NCBI RefSeq assembly: GCF_900156725.1
Contig: NZ_FTOI01000002.1
Span: 124,001 to 188,000, forward strand
Reading direction: 5' to 3'
From: Kaistella chaponensis
GTDB taxonomy: Bacteria; Bacteroidota; Bacteroidia; Flavobacteriales; Weeksellaceae
Length of the DNA stretch: 64,000 bases
Part shown: positions 55,731 to 63,811 of the stretch, in pieces
Position numbering within the stretch: the first letter of the stretch is position 1
How the letters are laid out: every line of letters starts with the position of its first letter
Notes under the pieces: model-generated
What the model was told of the DNA's origin: nothing
Databases searched by the model: none
What the model saw: only the letters and a program-made list of their open reading frames with translations
Made by a program: the position numbers and the translations under genes

Positions 55731-55802
55731 GTGATAATTTGATAATTTGATGATTTGATAATTTGATGATGTGGTGATGTGGTGATGTGGTGATTTGAAA
55801 AT
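55731..55802. repeat. Octamer tandem repeat, 9 units, upstream of paaG
   Basis: Nine 8-base units (GTGATAAT, TTGATAAT, TTGATGAT, TTGATAAT, TTGATGAT, three GTGGTGAT, TTGAAAAT) start 12 bases upstream of the paaG ATG. Confidence 0.93.
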
Positions 55803-55902
55803 GGATTTTAACAAAGATAAAACTTTAATTATATTAAAAATAATGCTTTGAATAATGCTTTTTAAACATCAAATTTTCAAATCATCACCTTTTCAAATTG
55901 AA

Positions 55903-56379
55903 TTAATGACATTTGAAATAGTCGAAAGGTTCCAAACAATCGTTGCACTGATAACTGGCTTTACAAAGCGTAGAACCGAATCGGCTGATTTGTTTGGTGT
56001 TTTCAGACCCACATCTCGGACATTTTTTGGGAATATTCAAATGATCTTCGTGATTTCCTTTTTCGGGAGGAGTAATTCCGTAAACGCGCAATTTTTCACG
56101 AGCTTCATCGGTGATCCAATCGGTCGTCCAAATTGGGGCAATTCTTGAAATAACTTTGGCGGTAATTCCTTTTTCTTTGAAGAGTTTTACAATATCTTCT
56201 TCAATGTTAAACATCGCCGGACACGCCGAATAGGTCGGTGTAATGATAATTTCGGCTTCAATCTCGGAAACCATTTTTGCTTCCCGAACAATGCCAAGTT
56301 CCACGATATTGATCACGGGAATTTCTGGATCGGGAATTTGGGAAAGAAGTTCTAATAAATTATTTTCTATTTTAACCAC
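55903..56379 (-). CDS. paaD: Phenylacetyl-CoA epoxidase subunit PaaD
   Basis: A 158-residue iron-sulfur-assembly-like protein needed for epoxidase activity. The N-terminal MIP18/DUF59 domain (LLSQIPDPEIPVINIVELGI) has TPTYSACPAM with the conserved Cys. A C-terminal zinc ribbon follows: CPRCGSENT and YQCNDCLEPF, plus LCKASYQC. Correct length and order after paaC. Confidence 0.95.
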   Translation of the reverse strand: MVKIENNLLELLSQIPDPEIPVINIVELGIVREAKMVSEIEAEIIITPTYSACPAMFNIEEDIVKLFKEKGITAKVISRIAPIWTTDWITDEAREKLRVYGITPPEKGNHEDHLNIPKKCPRCGSENTKQISRFGSTLCKASYQCNDCLEPFDYFKCH

Positions 56380-56403
56380 AGAATTTATTTTTTTTTAACC
56401 ACA

Positions 56404-56421
56404 TTCCGATAGCTATCGGAA
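56404..56421. repeat. Perfect 18-bp palindrome between paaC and paaD
   Basis: TTCCGATAGCTATCGGAA is its own reverse complement over 18 bases. Palindromes built on CGATAGCTATCG are common in Flavobacteriia genomes as I recall. It lies just 24 bases from the paaD ATG. Confidence 0.85.
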
Positions 56422-56455
56422 GTCACAAAAGTTATTTTTCTAACACATGAGTCAC

Positions 56456-56482
56456 ATCAGTTTCTGCAAATCTTAAACTGAT
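56456..56482. other. 8-bp hairpin in the paaC-paaD gap
   Basis: ATCAGTTT (56456-56463) pairs with AAACTGAT (56475-56482). It is flanked by two copies of GTCACAAAAGTTA (from 56422 and 56489). The gap of 162 bases therefore carries several small repeats and no gene. Confidence 0.6.
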
Positions 56483-56541
56483 ATAAAGGTCACAAAAGTT
56501 AGAAAATCAAAGAATATCTGGAATCAACCATCAACCAAATT

Positions 56542-57291
56542 TTACCACGCGCAATTCGGATACGTCTTCTGCATAAACTGCAGTTCGCATAGAATAAATC
56601 CAAAATATTCGGTGTGATATCCAGTTCGGGAACCTTTTTGCATAAAATCACTTTCGGGAATATCAATTCCAAAATTCTGGAAATCTTCAGTAACGGTTTT
56701 TGTCCAAAGTTCTTGGATCTCTTTTCCGTTCGGAATGATTTCCAATTTCGCTAAATCTTCTTCGCCACTGGTTTCTGCAAACATTCCGCCGGTGTATTCC
56801 CAAAGATTTTCAACTGCGTTTTTAACGCGCGTTTTGCTTTCTTCGGTTCCACCTGCAAACATTTTGAGCCAGGTTGAAGTGTGCGTGTAATGGTATTTTA
56901 CTTCTTTCAAAGATTTTTCGGCAATTCCAGAAAGTTGCACATCGCTGCTTTTCATTAATTCGGTGTACAGAATTTTTTGATAAACCGAAAAGAAATAAAC
57001 TTTCATAATTGTGTTCGCATAATCTCCGTTCGGAAGTTCTGATAAATGACAATTCAGATATTCTTTTTCCAACCGCAGAAACGCCAAATCGTCTTCCGTT
57101 TTCCCCAAATCCTGAATTTGTGCTGCGTATTTATAAAAATTATTCGATTGTCCGAGATAATCCAGAGCGATATTCGTCAAAGCGATATCTTCTTCGAGAT
57201 AAGGACCTTGTCCGCATAATTCGCCCAATCTTTGACCAAAAATCAAAGTATCATCGGCTAATTTTAAAGTATAATTAAAAAGTGGATTCAT
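56542..57291 (-). CDS. paaC: Phenylacetyl-CoA epoxidase subunit PaaC
   Basis: A 249-residue structural partner of the diiron subunit PaaA. Helical, ferritin-like: LADDTLIFGQRLGELCGQGP at the start, EEDIALTNIALDYLGQSN, FLRLEKEYLNCHLSELPNGD and KEVKYHYTHTSTWLKMF. PaaC keeps the fold but not a full iron site. PaaA, its required partner, is not encoded in this window. Confidence 0.94.
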   Translation of the reverse strand: MNPLFNYTLKLADDTLIFGQRLGELCGQGPYLEEDIALTNIALDYLGQSNNFYKYAAQIQDLGKTEDDLAFLRLEKEYLNCHLSELPNGDYANTIMKVYFFSVYQKILYTELMKSSDVQLSGIAEKSLKEVKYHYTHTSTWLKMFAGGTEESKTRVKNAVENLWEYTGGMFAETSGEEDLAKLEIIPNGKEIQELWTKTVTEDFQNFGIDIPESDFMQKGSRTGYHTEYFGFILCELQFMQKTYPNCAW

Positions 57292-57299
57292 AATTTTTT

Positions 57300-57383
57300 T
57301 TGTTGGGTGTTAAATGTTGGGTGACGGATGATGGGTGTATTTAAAAACATCCGACATCCATCATCTGACATCCCGCATTTACA
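57300..57383. repeat. Heptamer tandem repeat, 12 units, upstream of paaC
   Basis: TTGTTGG, GTGTTAA, ATGTTGG, GTGACGG, ATGATGG, then ATCCGAC, ATCCATC, ATCTGAC, ATCCCGC and degenerate units. The second half is roughly the reverse complement of the first, so the array can fold into a hairpin. It starts 9 bases upstream of the paaC ATG and runs up to the paaB stop. Confidence 0.85.
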
Positions 57384-57660
57384 TATTTTTCACATCATTT
57401 GGGATCTCGTAAAAAGTCGGGTGGCGATAGAGTTTATCATCTGCAGGATCGAAGAAAGCTTCTTTATCAATTCCTTCAGAAGTCACCAAATATTTGCTTG
57501 GAACGACCCAAATTGAGGTTCCTTCCATTCTTCTGGTGTACACATCTCTTGCTGCCTGAAGCGCCATTTCTGCGGTTGAAGCTTGTACAATTCCTGCGTG
57601 TTTATGGGATAATCCGGGTTTAGTTTGGATAAAAACTTCCCATACATCTAAGTTGCTCAT
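57379..57660 (-). CDS. paaB: Phenylacetyl-CoA epoxidase subunit PaaB
   Basis: A 93-residue small subunit. It has the PaaB pattern WEVFIQTKPGLSHKHAGIVQ, AARDVYTRRMEGTSIWVVPS, ending FFDPADDKLYRHPTFYEIP. PaaB bridges PaaA-PaaC heterodimers. paaA normally precedes it; here a DUF695 gene lies 32 bases upstream. Confidence 0.95.
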   Translation of the reverse strand: MSNLDVWEVFIQTKPGLSHKHAGIVQASTAEMALQAARDVYTRRMEGTSIWVVPSKYLVTSEGIDKEAFFDPADDKLYRHPTFYEIPNDVKNM

Positions 57661-57692
57661 TCTTTATTTTTTGAGGCGTTAAGATAAGAATT

Positions 57693-58751
57693 TTAATTCA
57701 TTTCGTAGCGTGCAAACGATTGCCAATACTTGTCTTTGTAGATTTCGAAAGACATTACATATTCAGGATATTGTTGGATGGTTGCTGCCAGAACTTTAGA
57801 AATTTTCCTAAAATCTTTACTTGCAAAGTAAATTTCTCTAATGTTTTCTGCCGTTTCTCGACCGATATTTAAGTTTCCATCTTCAGATTTTAGTTCTGCT
57901 AAAAGTTGGTCTTCAATGGAATTAAATTTTTCATAATCCTCTTCATTTGGAAAACCGTTGTTCTCATCGCCGTTATACTCAATTCTAAAAACGGAAATCC
58001 ATGGGTGAGATGCTTTTTTATCCCATTTCAAAAGATCTGAATTTACTGTGGCAATGAGTGGAAAACCATTATTTAAAGTTGCTTCCAACATTGAAAATGA
58101 ATCGTCATCAGTCGTGATTTTTGCACCTTTATATTTCTCGATAAATTCTTTTTCTCGCCAACTTAGAAAATCTTTTAGTTTTTCAATCGGAATCAGTTTT
58201 TTTTCAGCCTCATCTTTTCCGATGATCGCATAATTATCTATTTGCGTTACGAAATTGAATTCTCCTAAAAAATTGTCAAGGAAAATAAAAGTACCGTTAA
58301 AGATTTCATTTTCATTTTCTTCGTTGAGATCTGTATGAACAAAGGTCAGATCGATTTCATCCGGATAATTTTGATCATCATTGGAATAGAAAAAAATGTT
58401 GTTTTTGTCGAAAACAAAACCATTCATGTTGATGGAAACATTTTCAATCTCACTTTCAGGTTTTAAGGCAGTGAGTCTCCAATTTTCAATGGTCGGAGCA
58501 GTAGCGATAAAATCTTCTGCATTTGCAATTTCTTTGAGGTTTCCGTCAACAGTGATAATGAGTTCTGCGGTTTCATCTTCACACATCCCAGTGAGAAAAA
58601 AGAAATTCTCATTGATGTTTTTGATTGCCGGAGAAATTTCGTCTAAAAAATTTTTCTCAACCTCGTCATTATTTTTTACCGTATTGAAAAATTCTTTTTC
58701 TCTGGCTTTAAAGAACTTCCAAAAATCTTCATAATTTTTATTTTCATTCAT
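57693..58751 (-). CDS. DUF695 family protein
   Basis: A 352-residue soluble acidic protein. The DUF695 pattern is visible: YEDFWKFFKAREKEFFNTVK at the start, LTGMCEDETAELIITVDGN in the middle and YPEYVMSFEIYKDKYWQSFARYE at the end (in part). Two related halves are likely. I start at 58751 to avoid overlap with hutI; a Met at 58787 would add 12 residues inside it. Function is unknown. It sits where paaA usually lies. Confidence 0.8.
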   Translation of the reverse strand: MNENKNYEDFWKFFKAREKEFFNTVKNNDEVEKNFLDEISPAIKNINENFFFLTGMCEDETAELIITVDGNLKEIANAEDFIATAPTIENWRLTALKPESEIENVSINMNGFVFDKNNIFFYSNDDQNYPDEIDLTFVHTDLNEENENEIFNGTFIFLDNFLGEFNFVTQIDNYAIIGKDEAEKKLIPIEKLKDFLSWREKEFIEKYKGAKITTDDDSFSMLEATLNNGFPLIATVNSDLLKWDKKASHPWISVFRIEYNGDENNGFPNEEDYEKFNSIEDQLLAELKSEDGNLNIGRETAENIREIYFASKDFRKISKVLAATIQQYPEYVMSFEIYKDKYWQSFARYEMN

Positions 58752-58764
58752 AAAATTGTATTTT

Positions 58765-59994
58765 TTATTGTTTGAATTGATCTCCATTAATATAAACCGA
58801 ATCCGCTTTCAAACTTCCTTGCTGATAAAGTACATTCTGGAAATTATCAGTTTTAAAGGTGACAAAATCTGCCTTTTTCCCTTTTTCTAAAGTTCCGCGG
58901 TCTTCTAAACTCAATGCAAAAGCCGACCGAAAAGTGATTCCCGCCAAAACTTCTGCCGTTGATAATTTTTCAAACGTGGCTAAAATGGAAGCTTGTGTAA
59001 TGAGATTTCCCATCGGTGCAGAACCTGGATTCCAATCAGAAGCGATGGCTAAAATTCCACCTGCATCTAAAATTTTTCTGGCGGGCGTAAATTTTTCACC
59101 CAAACCTAAACTCGCACCCGGAAGTGCCGTTGCAACCGTTTCTGATTGTGCTAAAAATTCAATGTCTTCATCGATCGTCGCTTCCAAATGATCGGCGGAT
59201 TTTGCGCCAACTTCCACCGCAATTTTTGAACTTCCCGAAGTGAATTGATCGGCGTGAACGGTAATTTCAAAACCTAATTCTTTCGCCTTTAATAAAAATT
59301 CTTTACTTTCTTCTGGCAAAAAAGCAGATTTTTCAATGAAAATATCAATCCTTTTTGCAAGGTTTTCTTCTTTTACTTTTGGTAAAATTTCATCTAAAAT
59401 ATATTGCAAATATTCCTGCGAACTTCCTTCAAAATCTCGTGGTTTTAAATGGGCAGAAAGACAGGTTGGAACCAAAGTGGCTTTTGTAAAAGTTTGTGCT
59501 TTTTGAATGACACGCAGCATTTTTAATTCATTTTCAACATCCAAACCGTAACCGGATTTTATTTCAATCGTTGTAATTCCTTGCGAAATCAACGAATTAA
59601 TTCTTTCTAAAATCGTTTTTAATAATTCTTCTTCCGACGCTTTTCTGGTATGTTGAACGGAACTCCAAATTCCGCCGCCATTTTCTGCGATTTCTAAATA
59701 AGTTTTTCCGGCATTTCTCATGGCAAAATCATTTGCGCGATTTCCTCCGAAGCAAATATGCGTGTGAGAATCTGTAAATGCGGGCAGACAAATTTGTTCA
59801 CCTTCAATGTTTTCAATTTCTGAAATTTGATTTTTTGATTTTAATTCTTCAAAATTTCCAACTTCTTCAATTTTTTCATCTTTAATAAGAATTCCCCCAT
59901 TTTCAATTATTTCCAGTTGCTCGTCTGAAAGTTTTCCTCTTAATGGAAGATTGCGAAGTGTTACGATTTGTTTGAAAGGTCCGATTAATTTCAT
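58765..59994 (-). CDS. hutI: Imidazolonepropionase
   Basis: A 409-residue metal-dependent amidohydrolase, third step of histidine degradation (imidazolone propionate to formiminoglutamate). It shows LPAFTDSHTHICFGGNRAND, GGGIWSSVQHTRKAS, TTIEIKSGYGLDVENELKML and ASDWNPGSAPMGNL. The other hut genes are not in the window. A minus-strand TAATTTTG element is at 60014-60021. It may be cotranscribed with DUF695 and the paa genes. Confidence 0.96.
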   Translation of the reverse strand: MKLIGPFKQIVTLRNLPLRGKLSDEQLEIIENGGILIKDEKIEEVGNFEELKSKNQISEIENIEGEQICLPAFTDSHTHICFGGNRANDFAMRNAGKTYLEIAENGGGIWSSVQHTRKASEEELLKTILERINSLISQGITTIEIKSGYGLDVENELKMLRVIQKAQTFTKATLVPTCLSAHLKPRDFEGSSQEYLQYILDEILPKVKEENLAKRIDIFIEKSAFLPEESKEFLLKAKELGFEITVHADQFTSGSSKIAVEVGAKSADHLEATIDEDIEFLAQSETVATALPGASLGLGEKFTPARKILDAGGILAIASDWNPGSAPMGNLITQASILATFEKLSTAEVLAGITFRSAFALSLEDRGTLEKGKKADFVTFKTDNFQNVLYQQGSLKADSVYINGDQFKQ

Positions 59995-60013
59995 GTTGGA
60001 GATTTTACTTTTT

Positions 60014-60021
60014 CAAAATTA
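60014..60021 (-). promoter_or_regulatory. -7 element of hutI
   Basis: TAATTTTG on the minus strand fits TAnnTTTG, 19 bases before the ATG. Confidence 0.45.
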
Positions 60022-60091
60022 ATATAAAAGCCCGGTTAATAAAAAAGAAGTGCTTATTTAATTTTTTCGAAAGACAAAATACCTGAACTTC

Positions 60092-60190
60092 TAGCCCCGA
60101 TTGAAGGGAAAATCCTTTTTTTTTCGTGGCTGGAAAAGCGCTGGCAAAAAAAAGATTGGAATGAAAAGCGGGTTCGAGTCTTCGGAGAAA
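60092..60190 (+). repeat. Dispersed repeat, copy 3
   Basis: It starts AGCCCCGATTGAAGGGAAAA and ends GGAATGAAAAGCGGGTTCGA. The centre contains a hairpin of CCTTTTTTTTTCG against AAAAAAAAG and CTGG words. Same order and orientation as copies at 5620 and 49257. The remainder of the 273-base gap (59995-60267) shows only the hutI promoter. Confidence 0.65.
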
Positions 60191-60267
60191 CACCCCTCTT
60201 GTTGCTCCTTATAAAATGATCTCAAAATTTCGGTATTTTTCTTTTCTGAACGGAATTTAGCAAAGTT

Positions 60268-61413
60268 CTAACCGACCTTTTTTAAATGATCGAAAACCAT
60301 TTTCGAAAGTGGAATAAACGTTAATCCGGCGAGTGCAAACACGATAAAGGCTTTCTGCAAACCAAATCCATGTGCAAGATAACCGATGATTGGTGGTCCC
60401 AAAAACATTCCGACCGTAGAATAGGTGCCGATAATCGACATGACGATCGCAACCGAATATTTTTTAGATTTTCCCGCTAAAATAAATGTCATCGGATACA
60501 ATCCGGAAACGCCGAAACCAACCATTCCAAATCCGATCAGAACCGGATAAAGATAAGGGAAAACTGTTGCCAGTAAAATTCCCGAAATGATCAGGATGGA
60601 TCCTGCAATGTACAATTTTTGCATTCCGAAATGTTCCATCAGTCGATCGATGGTCAATCTGGAAATGGTCATACAGATCATCAAAAGTAAATATCCATAG
60701 GTGAAAACTTCCTGTTTTACAATTTCCTTGAGGTAAACTCCGTTCCAATCGTACATTCCACCTTCGCAAATGGCGGCAAAAAAGACCATTAAACCTAAAA
60801 GTGTAATGTATTTGCTGGGTTTTCCCAATTTAAACTTGGTCCCAACTGTAGATTTGTCATTTCTAATGAGCATCGGAAACATAGAAACGGTGAGGAGCAA
60901 ACCAAAAACGGTGACGAATAAAAAATGCCAAAAAATTGAAATATCATAGTTCAGCATAATGGTCGAAAAAAGGACACCTAAAATTCCACCAATGCTCCAA
61001 ACGCCGTGAAATGACCCAATAATTTTCTTTTCAAATTTCTGTTGAACCGCAATTGACTGTGTATTGATTGCGATATTGATGATTCGCATCGCAATGGAAA
61101 ATAGTACCAACGAAATGCAAATTCCAAAGATCGAAAATCTCCAACTCAAAGAAAAAAGCGAGAGTAAAAACGCTGCACTTGCGATTAGCAGAGGAATTCT
61201 GCTGTCAAATTTAGCAACGAGCCAACCCGAAAGTGGAATACCTATAATTGCACTTGCAGGCATAATCATCAATAAATTTCCAAGATCTTCTTCCGTTAAA
61301 TTGTAGATGGTTTTGAGGGTAGGAATTCTGGAAGCCCAGGTTGAGAAACAAATTCCGGATAATAAAAAGTATGCAGACAGCGCAATTCTTTCCTTTTGAG
61401 GGGTTGAAAACAT
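60268..61413 (-). CDS. MFS transporter
   Basis: A 381-residue permease with about 12 membrane helices in two halves. The first signature is [20 protein letters not shown] then [14 protein letters not shown], as in YbjJ-like MFS proteins; some relatives transport sugars or drugs. The start is ATG at 61413 ([16 protein letters not shown]). The TTG at 61422 belongs to a TAATTTTG promoter element. Substrate unknown. Confidence 0.88.
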   Translation of the reverse strand: MFSTPQKERIALSAYFLLSGICFSTWASRIPTLKTIYNLTEEDLGNLLMIMPASAIIGIPLSGWLVAKFDSRIPLLIASAAFLLSLFSLSWRFSIFGICISLVLFSIAMRIINIAINTQSIAVQQKFEKKIIGSFHGVWSIGGILGVLFSTIMLNYDISIFWHFLFVTVFGLLLTVSMFPMLIRNDKSTVGTKFKLGKPSKYITLLGLMVFFAAICEGGMYDWNGVYLKEIVKQEVFTYGYLLLMICMTISRLTIDRLMEHFGMQKLYIAGSILIISGILLATVFPYLYPVLIGFGMVGFGVSGLYPMTFILAGKSKKYSVAIVMSIIGTYSTVGMFLGPPIIGYLAHGFGLQKAFIVFALAGLTFIPLSKMVFDHLKKVG

Positions 61414-61419
61414 ATTCTG

Positions 61420-61427
61420 CAAAATTA
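61420..61427 (-). promoter_or_regulatory. -7 element of MFS gene
   Basis: TAATTTTG on the minus strand ends 7 bases before the ATG at 61413, so the message would be nearly leaderless. Confidence 0.4.
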
Positions 61428-61542
61428 CAAAATCAGTTTTTAGATTTCGAGTGTTTCATTATTAATTTCAGATTAAAAAAAGAAAAAAGTCCTGCGATTT
61501 ATGTTTTAAAAAAGATAAGAATATTTCCCTCTGAAATTTTTC

Positions 61543-61550
61543 TATCTTTG
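61543..61550 (+). promoter_or_regulatory. -7 element of ruvB
   Basis: TATCTTTG fits TAnnTTTG, 15 bases before the ruvB ATG at 61566. It rules out the much longer in-frame upstream extension. Confidence 0.5.
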
Positions 61551-61565
61551 ACTAAATTTATTAAA

Positions 61566-62588
61566 ATGCCCGATTTTTTGCATCCCGATCAGGAAAATTT
61601 CTCCGAGGATGAATTGATTTTAGAAGAGAAAATCCGTCCGCAGAGTTTTCAGGATTTTGCCGGACAACGAAAAACCCTGGATAATTTGGAAGTATTTGTT
61701 GCAGCGGCGAAAAACCGTGGCGGCGCTTTGGATCATGTTCTTTTGCACGGTCCTCCCGGATTGGGAAAAACAACTTTAGCAAATATCATTGCGAATGAAT
61801 TGGGAGTGGGTTGCAAAATAACTTCGGGTCCTGTTTTGGATAAACCCGGAAGTTTGGCTGGTTTGCTCACCAATTTAGAAGAAAATGATGTTCTTTTTAT
61901 CGATGAAATTCATCGACTTTCACCGATTGTTGAGGAATATTTGTACTCGGCAATGGAAGATTATAAGATCGATATCATGCTGGAAAGCGGTCCGAATGCG
62001 AGAAGTGTTCAGATCGGTTTAAATCCTTTTACTTTGGTTGGCGCAACTACGAGAAGTGGAATGTTGACCAAACCAATGCTCGCAAGATTCGGAATTCAGT
62101 CCAGATTAGAATACTACACGATTGAACTTTTGGGAATGATCATCGAACGAAGCGCAAGAGTTTTAGATGTTAAAATCTATGAAGATGCCGCTTTAGAAAT
62201 TGCCAGGAGAAGTCGGGGAACGCCCAGAATTGCTAACGCTTTATTGAGAAGAGTGCGTGATTTTGCGGAAATCAAAGGAAACGGCGAAATCGAAATTAAT
62301 ATTACAAAATTTGCCTTAAATTCATTAAATGTTGATGAATTCGGACTCGATGATATGGACAATCGAATTATGCGCGTGATGATCGAAAATTTCCGGGGAA
62401 AACCTGTTGGAATTTCAGCACTTGCAACTTCGATTGGTGAAAATCCGGAAACTTTGGAGGAAGTTTACGAGCCATTTTTGATTCAGGAAGGTTTTATTAT
62501 TAGAACTCCAAGAGGAAGGGAAGTGACGGAAAAAGCGTATAAACATTTGGGGATTTCTGTTCCGAGAAGACCGGATGAGCTTTTTTAA
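61566..62588 (+). CDS. ruvB: Holliday-junction branch-migration ATPase RuvB
   Basis: A 340-residue AAA+ motor that drives branch migration with RuvA. Walker A GPPGLGKT (62-69), Walker B DEIH (113-116), sensor GATTRSGML and the C-terminal winged helix ([20 protein letters not shown]) are present. The family N-terminus MPDFLHPDQ sets the start at 61566. The PaiB-like gene follows 17 bases later. Confidence 0.97.
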   Translation: MPDFLHPDQENFSEDELILEEKIRPQSFQDFAGQRKTLDNLEVFVAAAKNRGGALDHVLLHGPPGLGKTTLANIIANELGVGCKITSGPVLDKPGSLAGLLTNLEENDVLFIDEIHRLSPIVEEYLYSAMEDYKIDIMLESGPNARSVQIGLNPFTLVGATTRSGMLTKPMLARFGIQSRLEYYTIELLGMIIERSARVLDVKIYEDAALEIARRSRGTPRIANALLRRVRDFAEIKGNGEIEINITKFALNSLNVDEFGLDDMDNRIMRVMIENFRGKPVGISALATSIGENPETLEEVYEPFLIQEGFIIRTPRGREVTEKAYKHLGISVPRRPDELF

Positions 62589-62605
62589 TTATTTATTGAC
62601 AAAAA

Positions 62606-63211
62606 ATGTATATCCCAAAAATTTACCGAAGCGAAGACGCGGAATTGATGAAGAAAATCATCAGTGAAAATGCTTTTGCGCTTTTAATTTCTGATAAAGA
62701 AAAAATATCCGCAACGCATTCTATGTTTTTATTGAATGAAACGGAAGATGATTTTTACTTAGAAACGCATATTTCTAAAGCCAATTTTCAGGCGAAAGTT
62801 TTGAAAGATGGCGATGAAGTGTTGTGCGATTTTCTGGGCGCTCATTCTTATATTTCGTCATCTTGGTACGAAAAAACCAACGTTTCAACCTGGAATTACG
62901 AAGCCGTACAAATTCGTGGGAAAGTGAAATTGATGAACGATGAAGAATTGTTTCAACATTTGGAAAAGCTCACTTTTAAATATGAAAAGACCCAAAAATG
63001 TCCGATGTTGGTGGAAAAAATGTCCGATGATTTTGTAAAAAAAGAAATGAAAGGTGCTTTTGGAATACATATTTTTCCGACAGAAATTTTTATTGCCAAT
63101 AAATTAAGCCAAAATAGAAATAAACTTGATTTTGAAAATATTATTCTTAATTTAGAGCAATCAAACAATGAAAGTTCAAAAGAAATTGCTGAAAAAATGA
63201 AGATGATTTAA
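62606..63211 (+). CDS. FMN-binding protein, PaiB-like
   Basis: A 201-residue protein of the FMN_bind_2 family (Bacillus PaiB type). It opens MYIPKIYRSEDAELMKKII and has HISKANFQAKVLKDGDEVLC, SSSWYEKTNVSTWNYEAVQI and the KMSDDFVKKEMKGAFGIHIF segment that in the family contacts FMN. PaiB is named a negative regulator of sporulation genes, but relatives are better seen as FMN-dependent proteins of unclear role. Its stop codon coincides with the start of the left inverted-repeat element. Confidence 0.88.
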   Translation: MYIPKIYRSEDAELMKKIISENAFALLISDKEKISATHSMFLLNETEDDFYLETHISKANFQAKVLKDGDEVLCDFLGAHSYISSSWYEKTNVSTWNYEAVQIRGKVKLMNDEELFQHLEKLTFKYEKTQKCPMLVEKMSDDFVKKEMKGAFGIHIFPTEIFIANKLSQNRNKLDFENIILNLEQSNNESSKEIAEKMKMI

Positions 63212-63283
63212 ACGCAACAGTGCGCAAAGAAAATAATTTCTAACTGCATATTGAGTTCGCAAAGGCGTTTCACTGAGCAAAGG
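63211..63283 (+). repeat. Left inverted-repeat element beside GxxExxY gene
   Basis: It opens AACGCAACAGTGCGCAAAG (63211-63229) and ends with GTTCGCAAAGGCGTT continuing to GAGCAAAGG (63255-63283). The same two blocks, in the same order, are found in reverse complement on the other side of the GxxExxY gene. Confidence 0.85.
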
Positions 63284-63319
63284 GTTAATTTAAAAATTAA
63301 AACTCAATAAAAATGAAAT

Positions 63320-63697
63320 ATGAGTGAAAATGAAATTTCAAAATTAGTATTTGAATCTGGTTTAAAAATTCATCGAAAACTTGGAGTTGGGCTTTATGAA
63401 ATGGTGTATGAGGAATGTTTGGTTTATGAATTAAAAAAGCAGGGGATAAAAGTTGAAAAACAAAAAAATATTTCAATAGAATATGAAGAATTGGTTATTG
63501 AGAAAGCATTTAGATTAGATTTGCTTATAGAAGATAAAGTTATTGTAGAAATAAAAGCGGTTCCTGAAATCAATAGTTATCACACCTATCAACTCCTAAA
63601 TTATTTGAGAATAACTGGCTGTAAATTAGGATTAGTACTCAATTTTCACTCTGTTTTATTTAAAGATGGTGTGAAAAGAATCGCAAATAATTTGTAA
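63320..63697 (+). CDS. GxxExxY protein, PD-(D/E)XK nuclease-like fold
   Basis: A 125-residue protein with the signature GVGLYEMVYEECL (G-L-Y-E-M-V-Y fits GxxExxY). RLDLLIEDKVIVEIKAV gives the D-x(n)-ExK of the PD-(D/E)XK fold, and a final LRITGCKLGLVLNFHS is the family's third block. Predicted metal-dependent nuclease fold; no activity is established for the family. It is enclosed by a pair of inverted elements (63211-63283 and 63704-63791), which suggests a small mobile or repeat-associated cassette. No partner gene. Confidence 0.9.
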   Translation: MSENEISKLVFESGLKIHRKLGVGLYEMVYEECLVYELKKQGIKVEKQKNISIEYEELVIEKAFRLDLLIEDKVIVEIKAVPEINSYHTYQLLNYLRITGCKLGLVLNFHSVLFKDGVKRIANNL

Positions 63698-63703
63698 AAA
63701 TAT

Positions 63704-63791
63704 CCTTTGCTAAGTGTTAACGCCTTTGCGAACTACAAAAAAAGAATGCAATGCAGGTAGCAATCAAAAAAGACTTTGCGCACTTCGCGTT
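63704..63791 (-). repeat. Right inverted-repeat element beside GxxExxY gene
   Basis: Reverse complement opens AACGCGAAGTGCGCAAAG (63774-63791) and ends GTTCGCAAAGGCGTT then AACACTTAGCAAAGG (63704-63733). It matches the left element in both blocks but has a longer, T-rich middle (88 against 73 bases). Confidence 0.85.
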
Positions 63792-63811
63792 AAAAATAAA
63801 TATTAAAAAGT

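Noticed and set aside
54770-57383. CRISPR array reading of the intergenic repeats
   Set aside because: Units are 7-8 bases without spacers, and no cas gene is present.
60165-60180. GGTTCGAGTC, similar to a tRNA T-loop
   Set aside because: No acceptor, D or anticodon arms can be built around it. It is part of dispersed repeat copy 3.
61341-61565. N-terminal extension of ruvB by 75 codons
   Set aside because: It overlaps the MFS gene and the ruvB promoter, and RuvB proteins start at MPDFLHPDQ.
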